The notes below the pieces were generated by a model that was not told the origin of the DNA, ran no database searches, and was given only the letters and a program-made list of their open reading frames with translations. From contig NZ_CP031222.1 of the NCBI RefSeq assembly GCF_003351745.1, positions 974,207 through 1,038,206 on the forward strand: DNA of 64,000 bases, written 5' to 3'. Position numbers and translations under genes: made by a program. Shown here piece after piece: positions 12,335 through 21,449 of this stretch. The stretch's first letter is position 1. The number at the start of each line of letters is the position of its first letter. The stretch is from Aquirhabdus parva (GTDB lineage Bacteria > Pseudomonadota > Gammaproteobacteria > Pseudomonadales > Moraxellaceae).

Positions 12335-12372
12335 GCGCTGCTTAAATCGCTTCTTATATAAGCATGCAGCGC
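12335..12372 (+). promoter_or_regulatory. Structured leader just upstream of sucC
   Basis: GCGCTGC (12335-12341) pairs with GCAGCGC (12366-12372). Between them lies the self-complementary CTTATATAAG. The element ends about 10 bases before the sucC ribosome site (AAGGG near 12383) and could control access to it. I recall conserved RNA motifs upstream of suc genes being described in gammaproteobacteria, but I cannot say whether this is one of them. Confidence 0.45.
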
Positions 12373-12393
12373 ACATTAAATGAAGGGTGTCGC

Positions 12394-13569
12394 ATGAATT
12401 TGCATGAGTACCAAGGCAAACAAATATTTGCCAAGTATGGATTACCAGTAAGCACTGGTTTAACTGCAAGAACTCCAGAAGAAGCACGTGCAGCAGCCGA
12501 GAAGTTGGGTGGACCAGTTTGGGTAGTGAAAGCCCAAGTTCACGCAGGTGGCCGTGGTAAAGCCGGTGGTGTAAAACTGGTTAAGTCTGTCGATGAAGTT
12601 GTTGCGTTCGCTAAAGCACAATTAGGCACACGTCTTGTAACCTTCCAAACTGATGCGAAAGGTCAACCTGTTGATATTATCTATATCGAAGAGCCTACTG
12701 ATATCGCACGTGAATTATACCTCGGTGCTGTTGTGGATCGTGCTACTCGTAAAATCGTATTCATGGCATCAACTGAAGGTGGTGTGAACATCGAAGATGT
12801 CGCACATGACACCCCAGAAAAGATTCTGAAAATGGTCATCGATCCGCTGATCGGTGCACAAGCCTACCAAGGTCGCGAACTGGCAAAAGCACTGGGTCTT
12901 GATGCCAAACAAACACGTCAATTTGCAGATGTTTTCCAAAAGCTTGCAAAACTGTTTGTAGAAGAAGATTTGGCACTGCTTGAGATCAATCCATTTGTGG
13001 TTAAGACTGATGGCAACCTGCATTGCTTAGACGCCAAAATGGTCATTGATGGTAATGCATTGTTCCGTCACCCAGACCTGAAAGCGATGGATGATCCATC
13101 ACAGGTTGATGAGCGTGAGCGTCGTGCGGCAGAATTTGAACTTAACTATGTTGCACTTGAAGGCAATATCGGTTGTATGGTCAATGGTGCGGGTCTTGCG
13201 ATGGCAACCATGGATTTGATCAAACTTAAAGGCGGTCAACCTGCTAACTTCCTCGACGTAGGTGGTGGCGCGACGAAAGAGCGTGTCACTGAAGCATTCA
13301 AAATCATCCTTTCTGATGACGCTGTTGAAGCTGTTTTGGTTAACATCTTCGGTGGTATCGTGAGCTGCGCCATGATCGCTGAAGGGATCATTGCCGCGGT
13401 AAAAGACGTTGGCGTAAAAGTACCTGTTGTCGTTCGCTTAGAAGGGAACAACGCAGAACTCGGCGCAAAAACATTGCGTGACTCAGGCTTAAATATCATC
13501 TCTGCAACATCATTGAATGACGCTGGCGACCAAGTCGTTAAAGTTGTAGCAAACGGCGCAGGAGCATAA
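12394..13569 (+). CDS. sucC: Succinate-CoA ligase (ADP-forming) beta subunit
   Basis: With SucD converts succinyl-CoA to succinate while making ATP or GTP. The 391 residues are close to the E. coli length (388). An ATP-grasp domain starts with [16 protein letters not shown] and includes [17 protein letters not shown]. The C-terminal part carries [10 protein letters not shown] and [10 protein letters not shown] of the ligase interface. An ATG ten codons upstream exists, but the start at 12394 gives the conserved N-terminus and has AAGGG in front. Two bases separate it from sucD. Confidence 0.97.
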   Translation: MNLHEYQGKQIFAKYGLPVSTGLTARTPEEARAAAEKLGGPVWVVKAQVHAGGRGKAGGVKLVKSVDEVVAFAKAQLGTRLVTFQTDAKGQPVDIIYIEEPTDIARELYLGAVVDRATRKIVFMASTEGGVNIEDVAHDTPEKILKMVIDPLIGAQAYQGRELAKALGLDAKQTRQFADVFQKLAKLFVEEDLALLEINPFVVKTDGNLHCLDAKMVIDGNALFRHPDLKAMDDPSQVDERERRAAEFELNYVALEGNIGCMVNGAGLAMATMDLIKLKGGQPANFLDVGGGATKERVTEAFKIILSDDAVEAVLVNIFGGIVSCAMIAEGIIAAVKDVGVKVPVVVRLEGNNAELGAKTLRDSGLNIISATSLNDAGDQVVKVVANGAGA

Positions 13570-13571
13570 TC

Positions 13572-14453
13572 ATGAGCGTATTGATCAATAAAGACACTAA
13601 AGTGATTTGCCAAGGTATCACTGGTTCACAAGGCACATTGCATACCAAGCAAGCACTGGAATACGGCACAAAAATGGTTGGTGGCGTAACACCGGGTAAA
13701 GGTGGCACTGAGCATTTAGGTCTACCAGTTTTTGATACGGTTAGAGATGCCGTTGAAGCGACTGGTGCAACTGCTTCAGTGATTTATGTGCCAGCAGCGT
13801 TCTGTAAAGACTCTATCCTCGAAGCTGTTGATGCTGGGATTGAGCTGGTTGTTTGTATCACTGAAGGTGTACCAACCATCGACATGCTTTATGTCAAAGA
13901 ATACATTTTGCGTAAAGGTGGTGTGCGTCTGATCGGACCAAACTGCCCAGGTATCATCACACCAGGCGAATGCAAAATTGGTATCATGCCAGGATTCATT
14001 CACTTGCCAGGTAAAGTCGGTATCGTATCTCGTTCAGGTACGCTGACTTATGAAGCCGTTAAACAAACGACTGATCTCGGTTTTGGTCAATCAACCTGTA
14101 TCGGTATCGGTGGTGATCCGATCCCAGGTATGACTTTTATCGATGCGTTGACTTTGTTCCAAGCTGATCCACAAACTGAAGCAATCATCATGGTTGGTGA
14201 AATCGGTGGCTCTGCAGAAGAAGAAGCTGCTGAATTTATCAAAGCGCATGTGACTAAACCAGTTGTGTCTTACATTGCTGGTGTGACCGCTCCTGCAGGT
14301 AAGCGCATGGGCCATGCGGGTGCGATCATTTCTGGCGGTAAAGGTACTGCTGATGAGAAGTTCGCTGCACTACAAGCTGCTGGTGTGAAAACTGTTTCTA
14401 ACCCAGCGTTGCTCGGTCAAGCATTGGGTGAGCTAACAGGTTGGATTAAATAA
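13572..14453 (+). CDS. sucD: Succinate-CoA ligase (ADP-forming) alpha subunit
   Basis: Carries the CoA-binding Rossmann domain and the phosphorylated histidine of succinyl-CoA synthetase. 293 residues: [14 protein letters not shown] (CoA site) near the N-terminus, [11 protein letters not shown] in the middle, and [12 protein letters not shown] with the phospho-His at 248. The ATG lies two bases after the sucC stop, and GGAGCATAATC supplies the ribosome site. Two tandem terminators follow. Confidence 0.97.
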   Translation: MSVLINKDTKVICQGITGSQGTLHTKQALEYGTKMVGGVTPGKGGTEHLGLPVFDTVRDAVEATGATASVIYVPAAFCKDSILEAVDAGIELVVCITEGVPTIDMLYVKEYILRKGGVRLIGPNCPGIITPGECKIGIMPGFIHLPGKVGIVSRSGTLTYEAVKQTTDLGFGQSTCIGIGGDPIPGMTFIDALTLFQADPQTEAIIMVGEIGGSAEEEAAEFIKAHVTKPVVSYIAGVTAPAGKRMGHAGAIISGGKGTADEKFAALQAAGVKTVSNPALLGQALGELTGWIK

Positions 14454-14474
14454 TCTGATTTGTTTTGTTTCAAT

Positions 14475-14506
14475 AAAAAAATGGATGCTTCGGCATCCAT
14501 TTTTTA
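14475..14506 (+). terminator. Rho-independent terminator of sucCD (first of two)
   Basis: AAAATGGATGC and GCATCCATTTT pair around a stable TTCG loop with flanking A and T runs, 22 bases past the sucD stop. Confidence 0.92.
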
Positions 14507-14535
14507 TGTTCAATTTTCAAAAAGTCATTAACATT

Positions 14536-14566
14536 AAAAAATGGACGCTTATAGCGTCCATTTTTT
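14536..14566. terminator. Bidirectional terminator between sucD and the 14627 gene
   Basis: AAAATGGACGC and GCGTCCATTTT pair around TTATA with A and T runs on both sides. It backs up the first sucCD terminator and also closes the convergent gene ending at 14627. The two stems are nearly identical in sequence (ATGGATGC and ATGGACGC). Confidence 0.88.
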
Positions 14567-14626
14567 AATTCACATCATCGGTGTTTTCAGAAGTCTTATG
14601 ACTTGTGAAAGTATCGATGTCATGAC

Positions 14627-15109
14627 TTATTGCTGAGGAGCAGAGGTCGTTGCGCCTGCATCAGCACCTGCACCCACACCCACAGAGCCTGCTGGAGTTT
14701 GAACACCTACATTTGCAGATCCACTGGTCGATGCGGCGGGTGCTGGGTCAGCACTTGGCGCTGGAGCAGTTGTGGTGATGCTACCTTTAAGGGTATCTGA
14801 GGTTGATGTCGGTGGTGTAATGGCTGCCGCAGCAGGGGCAGTAGCACCAGACACAACACCGCTTGACGTCGCTGTTACGCCACCGGTTGCTTCTTCGGCA
14901 CTCGCTTTTGCTTTTTCAGCAGCGGCTTTACTTGATTTGGTTACTTTATGCTTTGCATGTTTAACCGCTTTGGTTACTTCACCTGTAGCATCAGTCGAAG
15001 CATTTGCAGAGGCATCAACACTTGCACCAGCAGCATGTGCAAAAAGTGGCAAACTCAAACTAATAGCAAGAACAGACAGACCCGTCATCGTTTTAAACGT
15101 GTTTTTCAT
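14627..15109 (-). CDS. Small Ala-rich exported protein of unknown function
   Basis: 160 residues with a clear signal peptide (MKNTFKTMTGLSVLAISL, cleavage expected after FAHA near residue 27). The rest is low complexity. A basic Lys/Ala stretch spans residues about 45-70 (TKAVKHAKHKVTKSSKAAA), followed by Ala/Pro/Ser/Thr and Gly/Val-rich tails with no Cys. I recognise no domain. It is probably periplasmic or surface associated. It is convergent with sucCD and stands alone. The start is well supported by the signal peptide. Confidence 0.7.
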   Translation of the reverse strand: MKNTFKTMTGLSVLAISLSLPLFAHAAGASVDASANASTDATGEVTKAVKHAKHKVTKSSKAAAEKAKASAEEATGGVTATSSGVVSGATAPAAAAITPPTSTSDTLKGSITTTAPAPSADPAPAASTSGSANVGVQTPAGSVGVGAGADAGATTSAPQQ

Positions 15110-15579
15110 GGTAATACTCCAAATGAACCTTTAAATGATGTACTCGAACGGATGAGCACATTTCGTAGGTGGAATTCAGAATAGCGGCTGAGACTCAGAG
15201 TTTTGTCTTAAAAGGTCGTGACTTTCGTCAATTTATGAGTGTTTCTATGAAAGGTGTGTCAATAAAGAAGCCGAAACAGGCGTTTGATATTTCTTATGGG
15301 AGTTTTCTGTAAAATTACTGATAACTAAGTCACTTTATTTTAGGGAAATTATTTATTGGGTAATAAAATCATAATGTTACAATGTAATCTATTTTTGTGG
15401 GTGAGTGATTTTCAGCCTGGGGTACATCGTTTTTTTATTTTTCTACCTCAATTTAAGACTAAAGAACATAATTGGAGTGCTGGCTATTCTACGGTACTGC
15501 CTATCAATTTTATATTGAACTATAGACCTGAAGTCATCAAAATGATCAATGAACTTCAGTAGATAAGGATAAAGCGATC
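15110..15579. other. Intergenic stretch without a supported gene
   Basis: 470 bases between the divergent starts of the 15109 and 15580 genes. It is AT-rich in the middle. A 68-codon open frame at 15356-15562 has a TTG start, no ribosome site and no recognisable features, so I do not call it. Confidence 0.5.
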
Positions 15580-16002
15580 ATGACGGATATTGCTCAAAAT
15601 TTGAGTGTTCACACCCAAGATAACCAGCCTTCAGGCCTTTTATCATTACAAACGGTGGCGATGCCTGCTGACACCAACTGGTCCGGGGATGTTTTTGGTG
15701 GGTGGTTGGTGTCGCAAATGGACTTAGCGGGTGCGGTTTATGCACGTTTGCACTCAAAGGGACGTGTCGTCACAGTATCTATTGATAAAGTCGTTTTTCA
15801 TGCGCCTGTAAAGGTAGGCAGTATTTTGGCGTGTTATACCAAGATGCTAAGAATCGGCAATACATCCATGCAAATGCTGATCGAAGTCTGGGAGATTCAT
15901 GATGACAAGCTAGATGCTCGAAAAATGACTGATGGTATTTTTACGTATGTCGCGATTGATGCTGATGGGGTGAAACGCAAGGTTCCACCACTTTCTGAAT
16001 AG
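15580..16002 (+). CDS. yciA: Acyl-CoA thioesterase, YciA-like hotdog family
   Basis: 140 residues forming a single hotdog domain. The signature SGDVFGGWLVSQMDLAG holds the family Asp, followed by RVVTVSIDKVVFHAPV, which are the YciA-type acyl-CoA hydrolase elements. It is expected to hydrolyse short and medium acyl-CoA esters in the cytoplasm and recycle CoA. The ATG has AAGGATAAAG upstream. Single gene, convergent with bfd. Exact chain-length preference cannot be inferred. Confidence 0.88.
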   Translation: MTDIAQNLSVHTQDNQPSGLLSLQTVAMPADTNWSGDVFGGWLVSQMDLAGAVYARLHSKGRVVTVSIDKVVFHAPVKVGSILACYTKMLRIGNTSMQMLIEVWEIHDDKLDARKMTDGIFTYVAIDADGVKRKVPPLSE

Positions 16003-16053
16003 TCTGCTGATCGTAAATTATGAGTGAATAGCAAGGTAACTGCGGTTTTAAAC

Positions 16054-16248
16054 TTAAGCCGCAGTAGAGATATTGCTAGCGAGTTTTGCCAGTGTTTCAT
16101 CAATCAATTGACGGGTCTCGGGCACACACATGCCGCAGCATGTACCGACGTCGAGTTCATCACGCACTTCACGAAAACTTTCACAGCCGTTTTCTACGGC
16201 TTGTTTAATGGCTTTGTCAGTCACTGCACGGCAGAGGCAAACGTACAT
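16054..16248 (-). CDS. bfd: Bacterioferritin-associated ferredoxin
   Basis: Small [2Fe-2S] protein that in known systems docks on bacterioferritin and supplies electrons for iron release. 64 residues with the BFD ligand pattern Cys4-x-Cys6 and Cys38-x2-Cys41 (MYVCLC, CCGMC). Single BFD domain plus an Ala-rich tail. Its promoter carries TTGACA followed directly by a Fur-like box, so it should be induced under iron limitation, as in other bacteria. No bacterioferritin gene is adjacent in the window. Confidence 0.93.
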   Translation of the reverse strand: MYVCLCRAVTDKAIKQAVENGCESFREVRDELDVGTCCGMCVPETRQLIDETLAKLASNISTAA

Positions 16249-16341
16249 AAAGGTTCTCTAAGCTGGTTAAGATCGGAGTATCAGTCCCATGCTTTGGGGA
16301 GCAAAAGAGACTTGGGTAAAGTCTCAAATGGGAATACCTCT

Positions 16342-16369
16342 ATTATTGATAATTATTCTCAAATGTCAA
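16342..16369 (-). promoter_or_regulatory. bfd promoter with Fur-like box
   Basis: On the minus strand a perfect TTGACA (-35, 16364-16369) is followed by a 19-base site at 16360-16342. That site matches the classical Fur consensus at 13 of 19 positions by my count. The -10 region (AATAAT or TAATAG) overlaps its end, so a bound repressor would block polymerase. Confidence 0.65.
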
Positions 16370-16452
16370 GCATTATTGATCGTAGAATAGTTCTTGTTCC
16401 GATAAACGGCGGAACGTGCTTATTTCTCTAAGGGGGGGGTCACGGTTGAGCC

Positions 16453-17220
16453 TTATGCGGCCCATTCTTTTAGACCACGACGTCCCTCTTGAACAAATCG
16501 TGAATGTTTCACTCCCCAAAGAAAGAGCCCACCAATGAGCTTTCCAAGTATGCCGACAGGGCGCCGGAACTGGATGAGTAGCACGACGCGTATTTCATCC
16601 GTATCGTTGCGGACTTCATGCTGAAAGACATCATCAAACACTAGCGCTTTACCTTCTTGCCATCCTACATGCTGATCAACAACACGCATCTGACATTTTT
16701 CCGTCTCATTGGGCACAGTTAGACCGAGGTGACAAGTAATAATAGCTTTGGTAACACCGGTATGCGTAGGTAGGTGGGTATGAGGAGCAAGTATTGAAAA
16801 AAAAGCGGAATTGAGGCCCGGAATATCCTTAACGAGTTCGGCGGTGCGTGGGCAAATTTGGCAGTTCCCATCGACACGGTATCCATAACCATATAGAAAG
16901 AAAGCGCGCCATTTTCCTGCAGGAGCTATCCGGCGGTGATCTGGCGATATAGTTGCAAGTGGGGGAACCGTATTCAGATCTTGCAGTGCAGTATCTGCTT
17001 CTTTCTTGATTTCTTCCCAGTGCGCTTCCAATTGAGTAATCCATGGAAAGTCTCGTGGCTCGTAGAAAGGATAATTGCCAATTTTGGAGGACTTGGCCAC
17101 GATGCCATTGACCCAAGGTTGTATGCGTTTCCCGAGTCGCATGATTAGAGGTCTTTTGGGGACCAGTGCCGAGCTTGGGGGAGTTGGAGTAATCATTTTT
17201 GATGGCTTTTCTAATTGCAC
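16453..17220 (-). CDS. Aspartyl/asparaginyl beta-hydroxylase domain protein (LpxO/AspH-like)
   Basis: 255 residues. The central Fe(II)/2-oxoglutarate dioxygenase fold shows APHTHLPTHTGVTK (iron His153), CHLGL, and FDDVFQHEVRN (second iron His201), followed by a conserved Arg-rich strand (RVVLLIQFRRPV). The family includes LpxO, which hydroxylates lipid A acyl chains at the inner membrane, and peptidyl-Asp hydroxylases; I cannot choose between them. The C-terminus has a hydrophobic GKLIGGLFLWG segment. The start is uncertain: GTG at 17220 or ATG at 17196. Confidence 0.85.
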   Translation of the reverse strand: MQLEKPSKMITPTPPSSALVPKRPLIMRLGKRIQPWVNGIVAKSSKIGNYPFYEPRDFPWITQLEAHWEEIKKEADTALQDLNTVPPLATISPDHRRIAPAGKWRAFFLYGYGYRVDGNCQICPRTAELVKDIPGLNSAFFSILAPHTHLPTHTGVTKAIITCHLGLTVPNETEKCQMRVVDQHVGWQEGKALVFDDVFQHEVRNDTDEIRVVLLIQFRRPVGILGKLIGGLFLWGVKHSRFVQEGRRGLKEWAA

Positions 17221-17605
17221 GATAAGGCCCCTTAGTCAGTATAAAAAAGATGTAATCATTATTCAGACCTCTAGGCGATATTGCAGCACTGAGGTTCTCT
17301 TTATCCAGATATTAAGCGATTTAAAGCTTGAGGGATTGAGAAATTGAAAAATATTCATTAAATGAATTAGAGTAATAAGTTAATGCATATTCATAGCTTA
17401 AAGTCTCCGTAACGGATGACTTTTGATATAAAACTTGCTAAAGTCGATGCCTTCCATTTTTCATCCCATGCGTAGGGGAGTCGATGGGAGTTTCTTGATT
17501 TCTGCGTGTTTTTAAATGCGGATTTTAAGTACCAAATCTTTCTTAAATTTAATCTCGCGGTGATATGACCTTTAGTACAGGCCATCACTCCCCAAGGATC
17601 TCGTT
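17221..17605. other. Intergenic region upstream of thrS
   Basis: 385 bases between the divergent 17220 and 17606 starts. I see only the thrS ribosome site (AAGGA near 17594). No gene, clear promoter or attenuator is evident; a 65-codon minus-strand frame at 17391-17588 has no support. Confidence 0.5.
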
Positions 17606-19549
17606 ATGTCTAGTTCTTCAAATATCATTATCACTCTACCTAATGGCGATCAAAAACAATTTGATCAGCCTGTATCGGTTATGGATGTCGCTCAAAGCAT
17701 TGGTGCGGGTTTAGCAAAAGTCACCCTCGCTGGTCGTGTGAATGGCAAGCTGGTCGATGCATCGGACCTCATTCGTGAGAATGCAACACTGCAAATTATC
17801 ACCCCTAAAGATGAAGAGGGGCTTGAGATTATTCGCCATTCGACCGCACATTTGGTTGGTCATGCCGCGAAGCAGTTATTTCCCGATGTCAAAATGGTGA
17901 TTGGTCCTGTTATTGAAGAAGGATTCTATTACGACATCTATAGTGAGAAGCCCTTTACATTAGATGATGTCGCATTAATCGAAGCGCGCATGAAAAAGCT
18001 TATCGATGAAGACTATGACGTCATCAAAAAAATGACTCCACGTGCCGAAGCTATCGCGGTGTTTGAGTCACGCGGTGAAGAATATAAACTGCGCTTGATT
18101 AATGACATGCCCGACGAAACTGAAATGGGCCTGTATTATCATCAAGAATACGTCGATATGTGCCGTGGTCCCCATGTCCCAAACACCCGTTTTCTCAAAG
18201 CTTTTAAACTGACAAAATTGTCTGGCGCATACTGGCGCGGCGATGCGAAGAATGAACAGCTGCAACGTGTTTATGGCACTGCATGGGCGGATAAAAAGCA
18301 GCTTGCTGCGTATATTACTCGTATCGAAGAAGCTGAAAAGCGCGATCATCGTAAGATTGGTAAGGCACTTGATTTATTCCACATGCAGGAAGAAGCTCCG
18401 GGTATGGTGTTCTGGCACCCCAATGGCTGGACCATCTATCAGGTGCTTGAGCAATACATGCGAAAAGTTCAGCAAGATAATGGCTATCTTGAGATTAAAA
18501 CCCCTCAAGTCGTTGACTTAGTACTCTGGGAAAAATCTGGACATGCTGCAAACTATGCTGAAAACATGTTCACCACGCATTCGGAAAACCGTAATTACGC
18601 CGTCAAACCGATGAACTGTCCTTGTCATGTGCAGGTATTCAATCAAGGTTTGAAGTCTTATCGTGACTTACCGCTACGTTTGGCTGAGTTTGGTTCTTGT
18701 CATCGTAATGAGCCCTCGGGTTCACTGCATGGCATTATGCGCGTGCGCGGCTTTACTCAAGATGATGCGCATATTTTCTGTACTAAAGAACAGATCGGTG
18801 CAGAAGTTGCTGATTTCATTGCATTGACTTTAGCTGTTTACAAAGACTTTGGCTTTGATGACGTGCAAATGAAGTTATCGACTCGTCCTGCTAAACGTGT
18901 CGGTGATGATGCGCTCTGGGATTTGGCTGAAAAATCATTGGCTGATGCCTTGGATGCTGCAGGATTGAAGTGGGATCTACAGCCGGGTGAAGGCGCGTTC
19001 TATGGCCCGAAAATTGAATTTTCACTGAAAGACTGCTTAGGTCGAGTCTGGCAGTGTGGTACAATTCAATGTGATTTCAATATGCCTATGCGTTTGGATG
19101 CGTCGTTTGTCACTGAAGACAACCAGCGTGACCATCCGGTAATGCTTCATCGTGCGATTTTAGGCAGCTTTGAGCGTTTTATTGGTATACTGATCGAACA
19201 TTACGCAGGTTTGATGCCGCCGTGGTTAAGTCCAGTGCAGGCATGTGTGATGAATATCACTGATAGTCAAGCCGATGCGTGCCGAGAAATCGTTAAAAAA
19301 CTGAGTCAACAAGGCATTCGTGCTATAAGTGACTTGAGAAATGAAAAAATCGGCTTTAAAATTCGCGAGCGCACTTTAGAGCGTGTTCCTTACCTTCTGG
19401 TATTGGGCGATCGTGAAGTGGAAGAGGGTACGGTGAATGTTCGTACTCGTGGTGGTAAGAATTTAGGAACAATGACCATAGAAGCTTTTGTGGCATTAGT
19501 TCAATCCGCCGTTGCCGAACGAGGCAGGCATATTTTGGAGCAAGAGTGA
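17606..19549 (+). CDS. thrS: Threonine-tRNA ligase
   Basis: Charges tRNA-Thr. The 647-residue length is normal (E. coli 642). Domains in order: TGS (1-65), editing domain with [10 protein letters not shown] and [10 protein letters not shown] (zinc-like His/Cys cluster), class II catalytic core with [10 protein letters not shown] (zinc Cys) and [23 protein letters not shown] (motif 2 region), and the anticodon-binding domain after about 545. AAGGA lies eight bases before the ATG. The stop overlaps the GTG start of infC. Confidence 0.98.
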   Translation: MSSSSNIIITLPNGDQKQFDQPVSVMDVAQSIGAGLAKVTLAGRVNGKLVDASDLIRENATLQIITPKDEEGLEIIRHSTAHLVGHAAKQLFPDVKMVIGPVIEEGFYYDIYSEKPFTLDDVALIEARMKKLIDEDYDVIKKMTPRAEAIAVFESRGEEYKLRLINDMPDETEMGLYYHQEYVDMCRGPHVPNTRFLKAFKLTKLSGAYWRGDAKNEQLQRVYGTAWADKKQLAAYITRIEEAEKRDHRKIGKALDLFHMQEEAPGMVFWHPNGWTIYQVLEQYMRKVQQDNGYLEIKTPQVVDLVLWEKSGHAANYAENMFTTHSENRNYAVKPMNCPCHVQVFNQGLKSYRDLPLRLAEFGSCHRNEPSGSLHGIMRVRGFTQDDAHIFCTKEQIGAEVADFIALTLAVYKDFGFDDVQMKLSTRPAKRVGDDALWDLAEKSLADALDAAGLKWDLQPGEGAFYGPKIEFSLKDCLGRVWQCGTIQCDFNMPMRLDASFVTEDNQRDHPVMLHRAILGSFERFIGILIEHYAGLMPPWLSPVQACVMNITDSQADACREIVKKLSQQGIRAISDLRNEKIGFKIRERTLERVPYLLVLGDREVEEGTVNVRTRGGKNLGTMTIEAFVALVQSAVAERGRHILEQE

Positions 19550-20097
19550 ACAAACCCGAACCACGTAGCCCGCAGGGTGCAAAAGGCAGTCGCCCTGCAA
19601 TCAACAGTGAAATCGAAGCCGCACAAGTTCGGTTAGTCGATGAAAATGGCGAACAAAAAGGTATCGTTTCTTTAGCTGAGGCAATTAGTGCAGCAGAGGC
19701 GGTCCAGCTTGATTTGGTTGAAATTGTTGCCAATGCTGAGCCTCCTGTTTGTAAAATCATGGACTACAACAAGCATTTGTTTGATATCAAACAAAAGCAA
19801 AAGGATGCGCGTAAGAAGCAGCACCAAGTCCAAGTGAAGGAAATCAAGATCCGTCCAGGCACTGAGGAAGGCGACTATCAAGTTAAATTCCGTGCAATCG
19901 AGCGTTTCTTGGAAGACGGTGACAAGGTGAAGATTACGTTGCGTTTCCGTGGTCGTGAAATGGCTCACCAAGAAATTGGTCTGAAGCAATTGCAACGGAT
20001 CGAGGCTGATGTCGCTGAGATCGGAATCGTTGAACAAGCGCCGAAGATGGAAGGCAAACAAATGGGTATGCTGATCGGTCCTAAGAAGAAAAAATAA
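19546..20097 (+). CDS. infC: Translation initiation factor IF-3
   Basis: Binds the 30S subunit and checks start-codon and initiator-tRNA pairing. 183 residues: N domain with [25 protein letters not shown], Lys-rich linker near 75-90, and C domain with [15 protein letters not shown] and [15 protein letters not shown]. The start is the GTG at 19546, overlapping the thrS stop as GTGA, with GGAG seven bases upstream. IF-3 genes often use rare starts for autoregulation; GTG is milder than the AUU of E. coli. A terminator follows directly, and rpmI-rplT are not next to it. Confidence 0.96.
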   Translation: MNKPEPRSPQGAKGSRPAINSEIEAAQVRLVDENGEQKGIVSLAEAISAAEAVQLDLVEIVANAEPPVCKIMDYNKHLFDIKQKQKDARKKQHQVQVKEIKIRPGTEEGDYQVKFRAIERFLEDGDKVKITLRFRGREMAHQEIGLKQLQRIEADVAEIGIVEQAPKMEGKQMGMLIGPKKKK

Positions 20098-20117
20098 TCT
20101 TCTTAGAAACGATGAAT

Positions 20118-20155
20118 TAAAAAAAAGCCTTGCAAGTGATTGCGGGGCTTTTTTA
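20118..20155 (+). terminator. Rho-independent terminator of thrS-infC
   Basis: An A run, AAGCC..TGCA paired with TGCG..GGCTT (one bulge), then six T, 25 bases past the infC stop. Confidence 0.85.
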
Positions 20156-20273
20156 TTGTGCTTTCATATCTGCTTTAAATCTGTTAATCGTGGTATTACA
20201 GATTGATAACTAGACGGAATGATTTGTGTCCTGTCGTTCATTTACAGTAAGTCATTTATAGGAGGATGGTTTG

Positions 20274-21059
20274 ATGCGCATGCCTATCTACCAAGTTGAT
20301 GCTTTTACCACACAGCAGTTTAAAGGAAATCCTGCGGCCGTAATGTTGATGAGTCATTTTTGGGATGATGAGATTTTGCAGGCGATTGCAGCCGAAAATA
20401 ATCTCGCTGAAACGGCATTTTTAGTCGCGGATGGAGCCGATTATCGCTTGCGTTGGTTCACACCGAATGTTGAGGTGCCGCTGTGTGGCCATGCGACACT
20501 TGCGAGTGCGGCAGTTGTGATGGAGCGGTTAGAACCAGGTCGTCAAGAGGTGATCTTTCATTCGGCAAGCGGCCCATTGAGAGTGAATAAAACAGCTATG
20601 GGCTATGTTTTGAATTTTCCAGCACGTCCATCTGAATGTATTCCGACACCTACAGGACTCGCTGAGGCGCTGGGTGTGGCACCTGTTGAGGTTTATTCAA
20701 ATGCGTTTAATTACATGGCCGTTTTAGAGAGTGTCGAGATTCTAAAGTCGCTTACTCCAGATATGGCGGCGCTTGCACGTTTGGATCGTAATGGTGTGAT
20801 CGTGACGACCTTGGGCGATGAGACATTTGATTTTATCAGCCGCTATTTTGCACCTGCCAAAGGAATTCCAGAAGATCCAGTGACGGGAGCCGCGCATTGT
20901 ATGCTGGTTCCATACTGGGCGAAGCGATTGGCAAAAAATGAATTCCGAGCGTATCAAGCTTCTAAACGGGGTGGGGAGGTGTTATGCCGGTTAGTGGGAG
21001 ATCGGGTCGAGCTAGAAGGCGCATGCGTGTTTTATCTGGAAGGTGAGGTGAGTCTATGA
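20274..21059 (+). CDS. PhzF family isomerase/epimerase-like protein
   Basis: 261 residues of the diaminopimelate-epimerase-like fold. The start is the ATG at 20274 because GGAGG lies eight bases upstream. Signatures: FKGNPAAVML near residue 16, ENNLAETAFL with the catalytic Glu46, VPLCGHATLASA, and DPVTGAAHC in the C-terminal half. PhzF itself isomerises a phenazine precursor, but no other phenazine gene is here. This is one of the many PhzF-like proteins of unknown substrate. Its stop overlaps the next gene (ATGA), so the two are probably one operon. Confidence 0.88.
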   Translation: MRMPIYQVDAFTTQQFKGNPAAVMLMSHFWDDEILQAIAAENNLAETAFLVADGADYRLRWFTPNVEVPLCGHATLASAAVVMERLEPGRQEVIFHSASGPLRVNKTAMGYVLNFPARPSECIPTPTGLAEALGVAPVEVYSNAFNYMAVLESVEILKSLTPDMAALARLDRNGVIVTTLGDETFDFISRYFAPAKGIPEDPVTGAAHCMLVPYWAKRLAKNEFRAYQASKRGGEVLCRLVGDRVELEGACVFYLEGEVSL

Positions 21060-21430
21060 CGACTTATTTGGGCGCTTGTCATTGCGGTTCGGTAAAATTC
21101 AGTATTAATTCAATGATCACTGAGCTGACGACATGTGATTGTACGTTGTGCCTGATGCGAAATGCAGTCATGGCACGGGTGCCAGAGCAGAGTTTGAAAG
21201 TCATTGAGGGTGAAAAATTCCTGACGCTTTATCAATGGAATACATTTCGAGCAAAGCATTATTTTTGTAGTCAGTGCGGTATTTATGTCTTTCATCGCAA
21301 ACGTGCAATGCCTGATCATTTTGGCATTAATGTTTTTTGTTTGACGGGTTTTGACATGACATCAGTCGCCGTTCGAGCAACGGATGGAGCCAATATGAGT
21401 TTGGTTAATTCATCATTCAAGACCCATTGA
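21056..21430 (+). CDS. GFA family protein (glutathione-dependent formaldehyde-activating enzyme-like)
   Basis: 124 residues with the zinc-binding pattern of the GFA/CENP-V family: GACHCGSVKF, TCDCTLCLMRNA and FCSQCGIYVFH. The family namesake binds glutathione-formaldehyde, but for most members the activity is unproven, and I make no substrate claim. The ATG overlaps the stop of the PhzF-like gene, which suggests co-expression. A second, diverged GFA-like gene lies on the opposite strand 19 bases away, tail to tail. Confidence 0.85.
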   Translation: MTTYLGACHCGSVKFSINSMITELTTCDCTLCLMRNAVMARVPEQSLKVIEGEKFLTLYQWNTFRAKHYFCSQCGIYVFHRKRAMPDHFGINVFCLTGFDMTSVAVRATDGANMSLVNSSFKTH

Positions 21431-21449
21431 ACTGGGCAAAAAAATTTGG

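Noticed and set aside
15356-15562. 68-codon open frame before the thioesterase gene
   Set aside because: TTG start without ribosome site and no features; AT-rich background gives such frames by chance.
16432-16440. Run of G near the end of the hydroxylase-like gene
   Set aside because: It lies just outside the coding region and needs no special explanation; no frameshift results.
17391-17588. 65-codon minus-strand frame upstream of thrS
   Set aside because: No homology features and its position overlaps the likely thrS promoter region.
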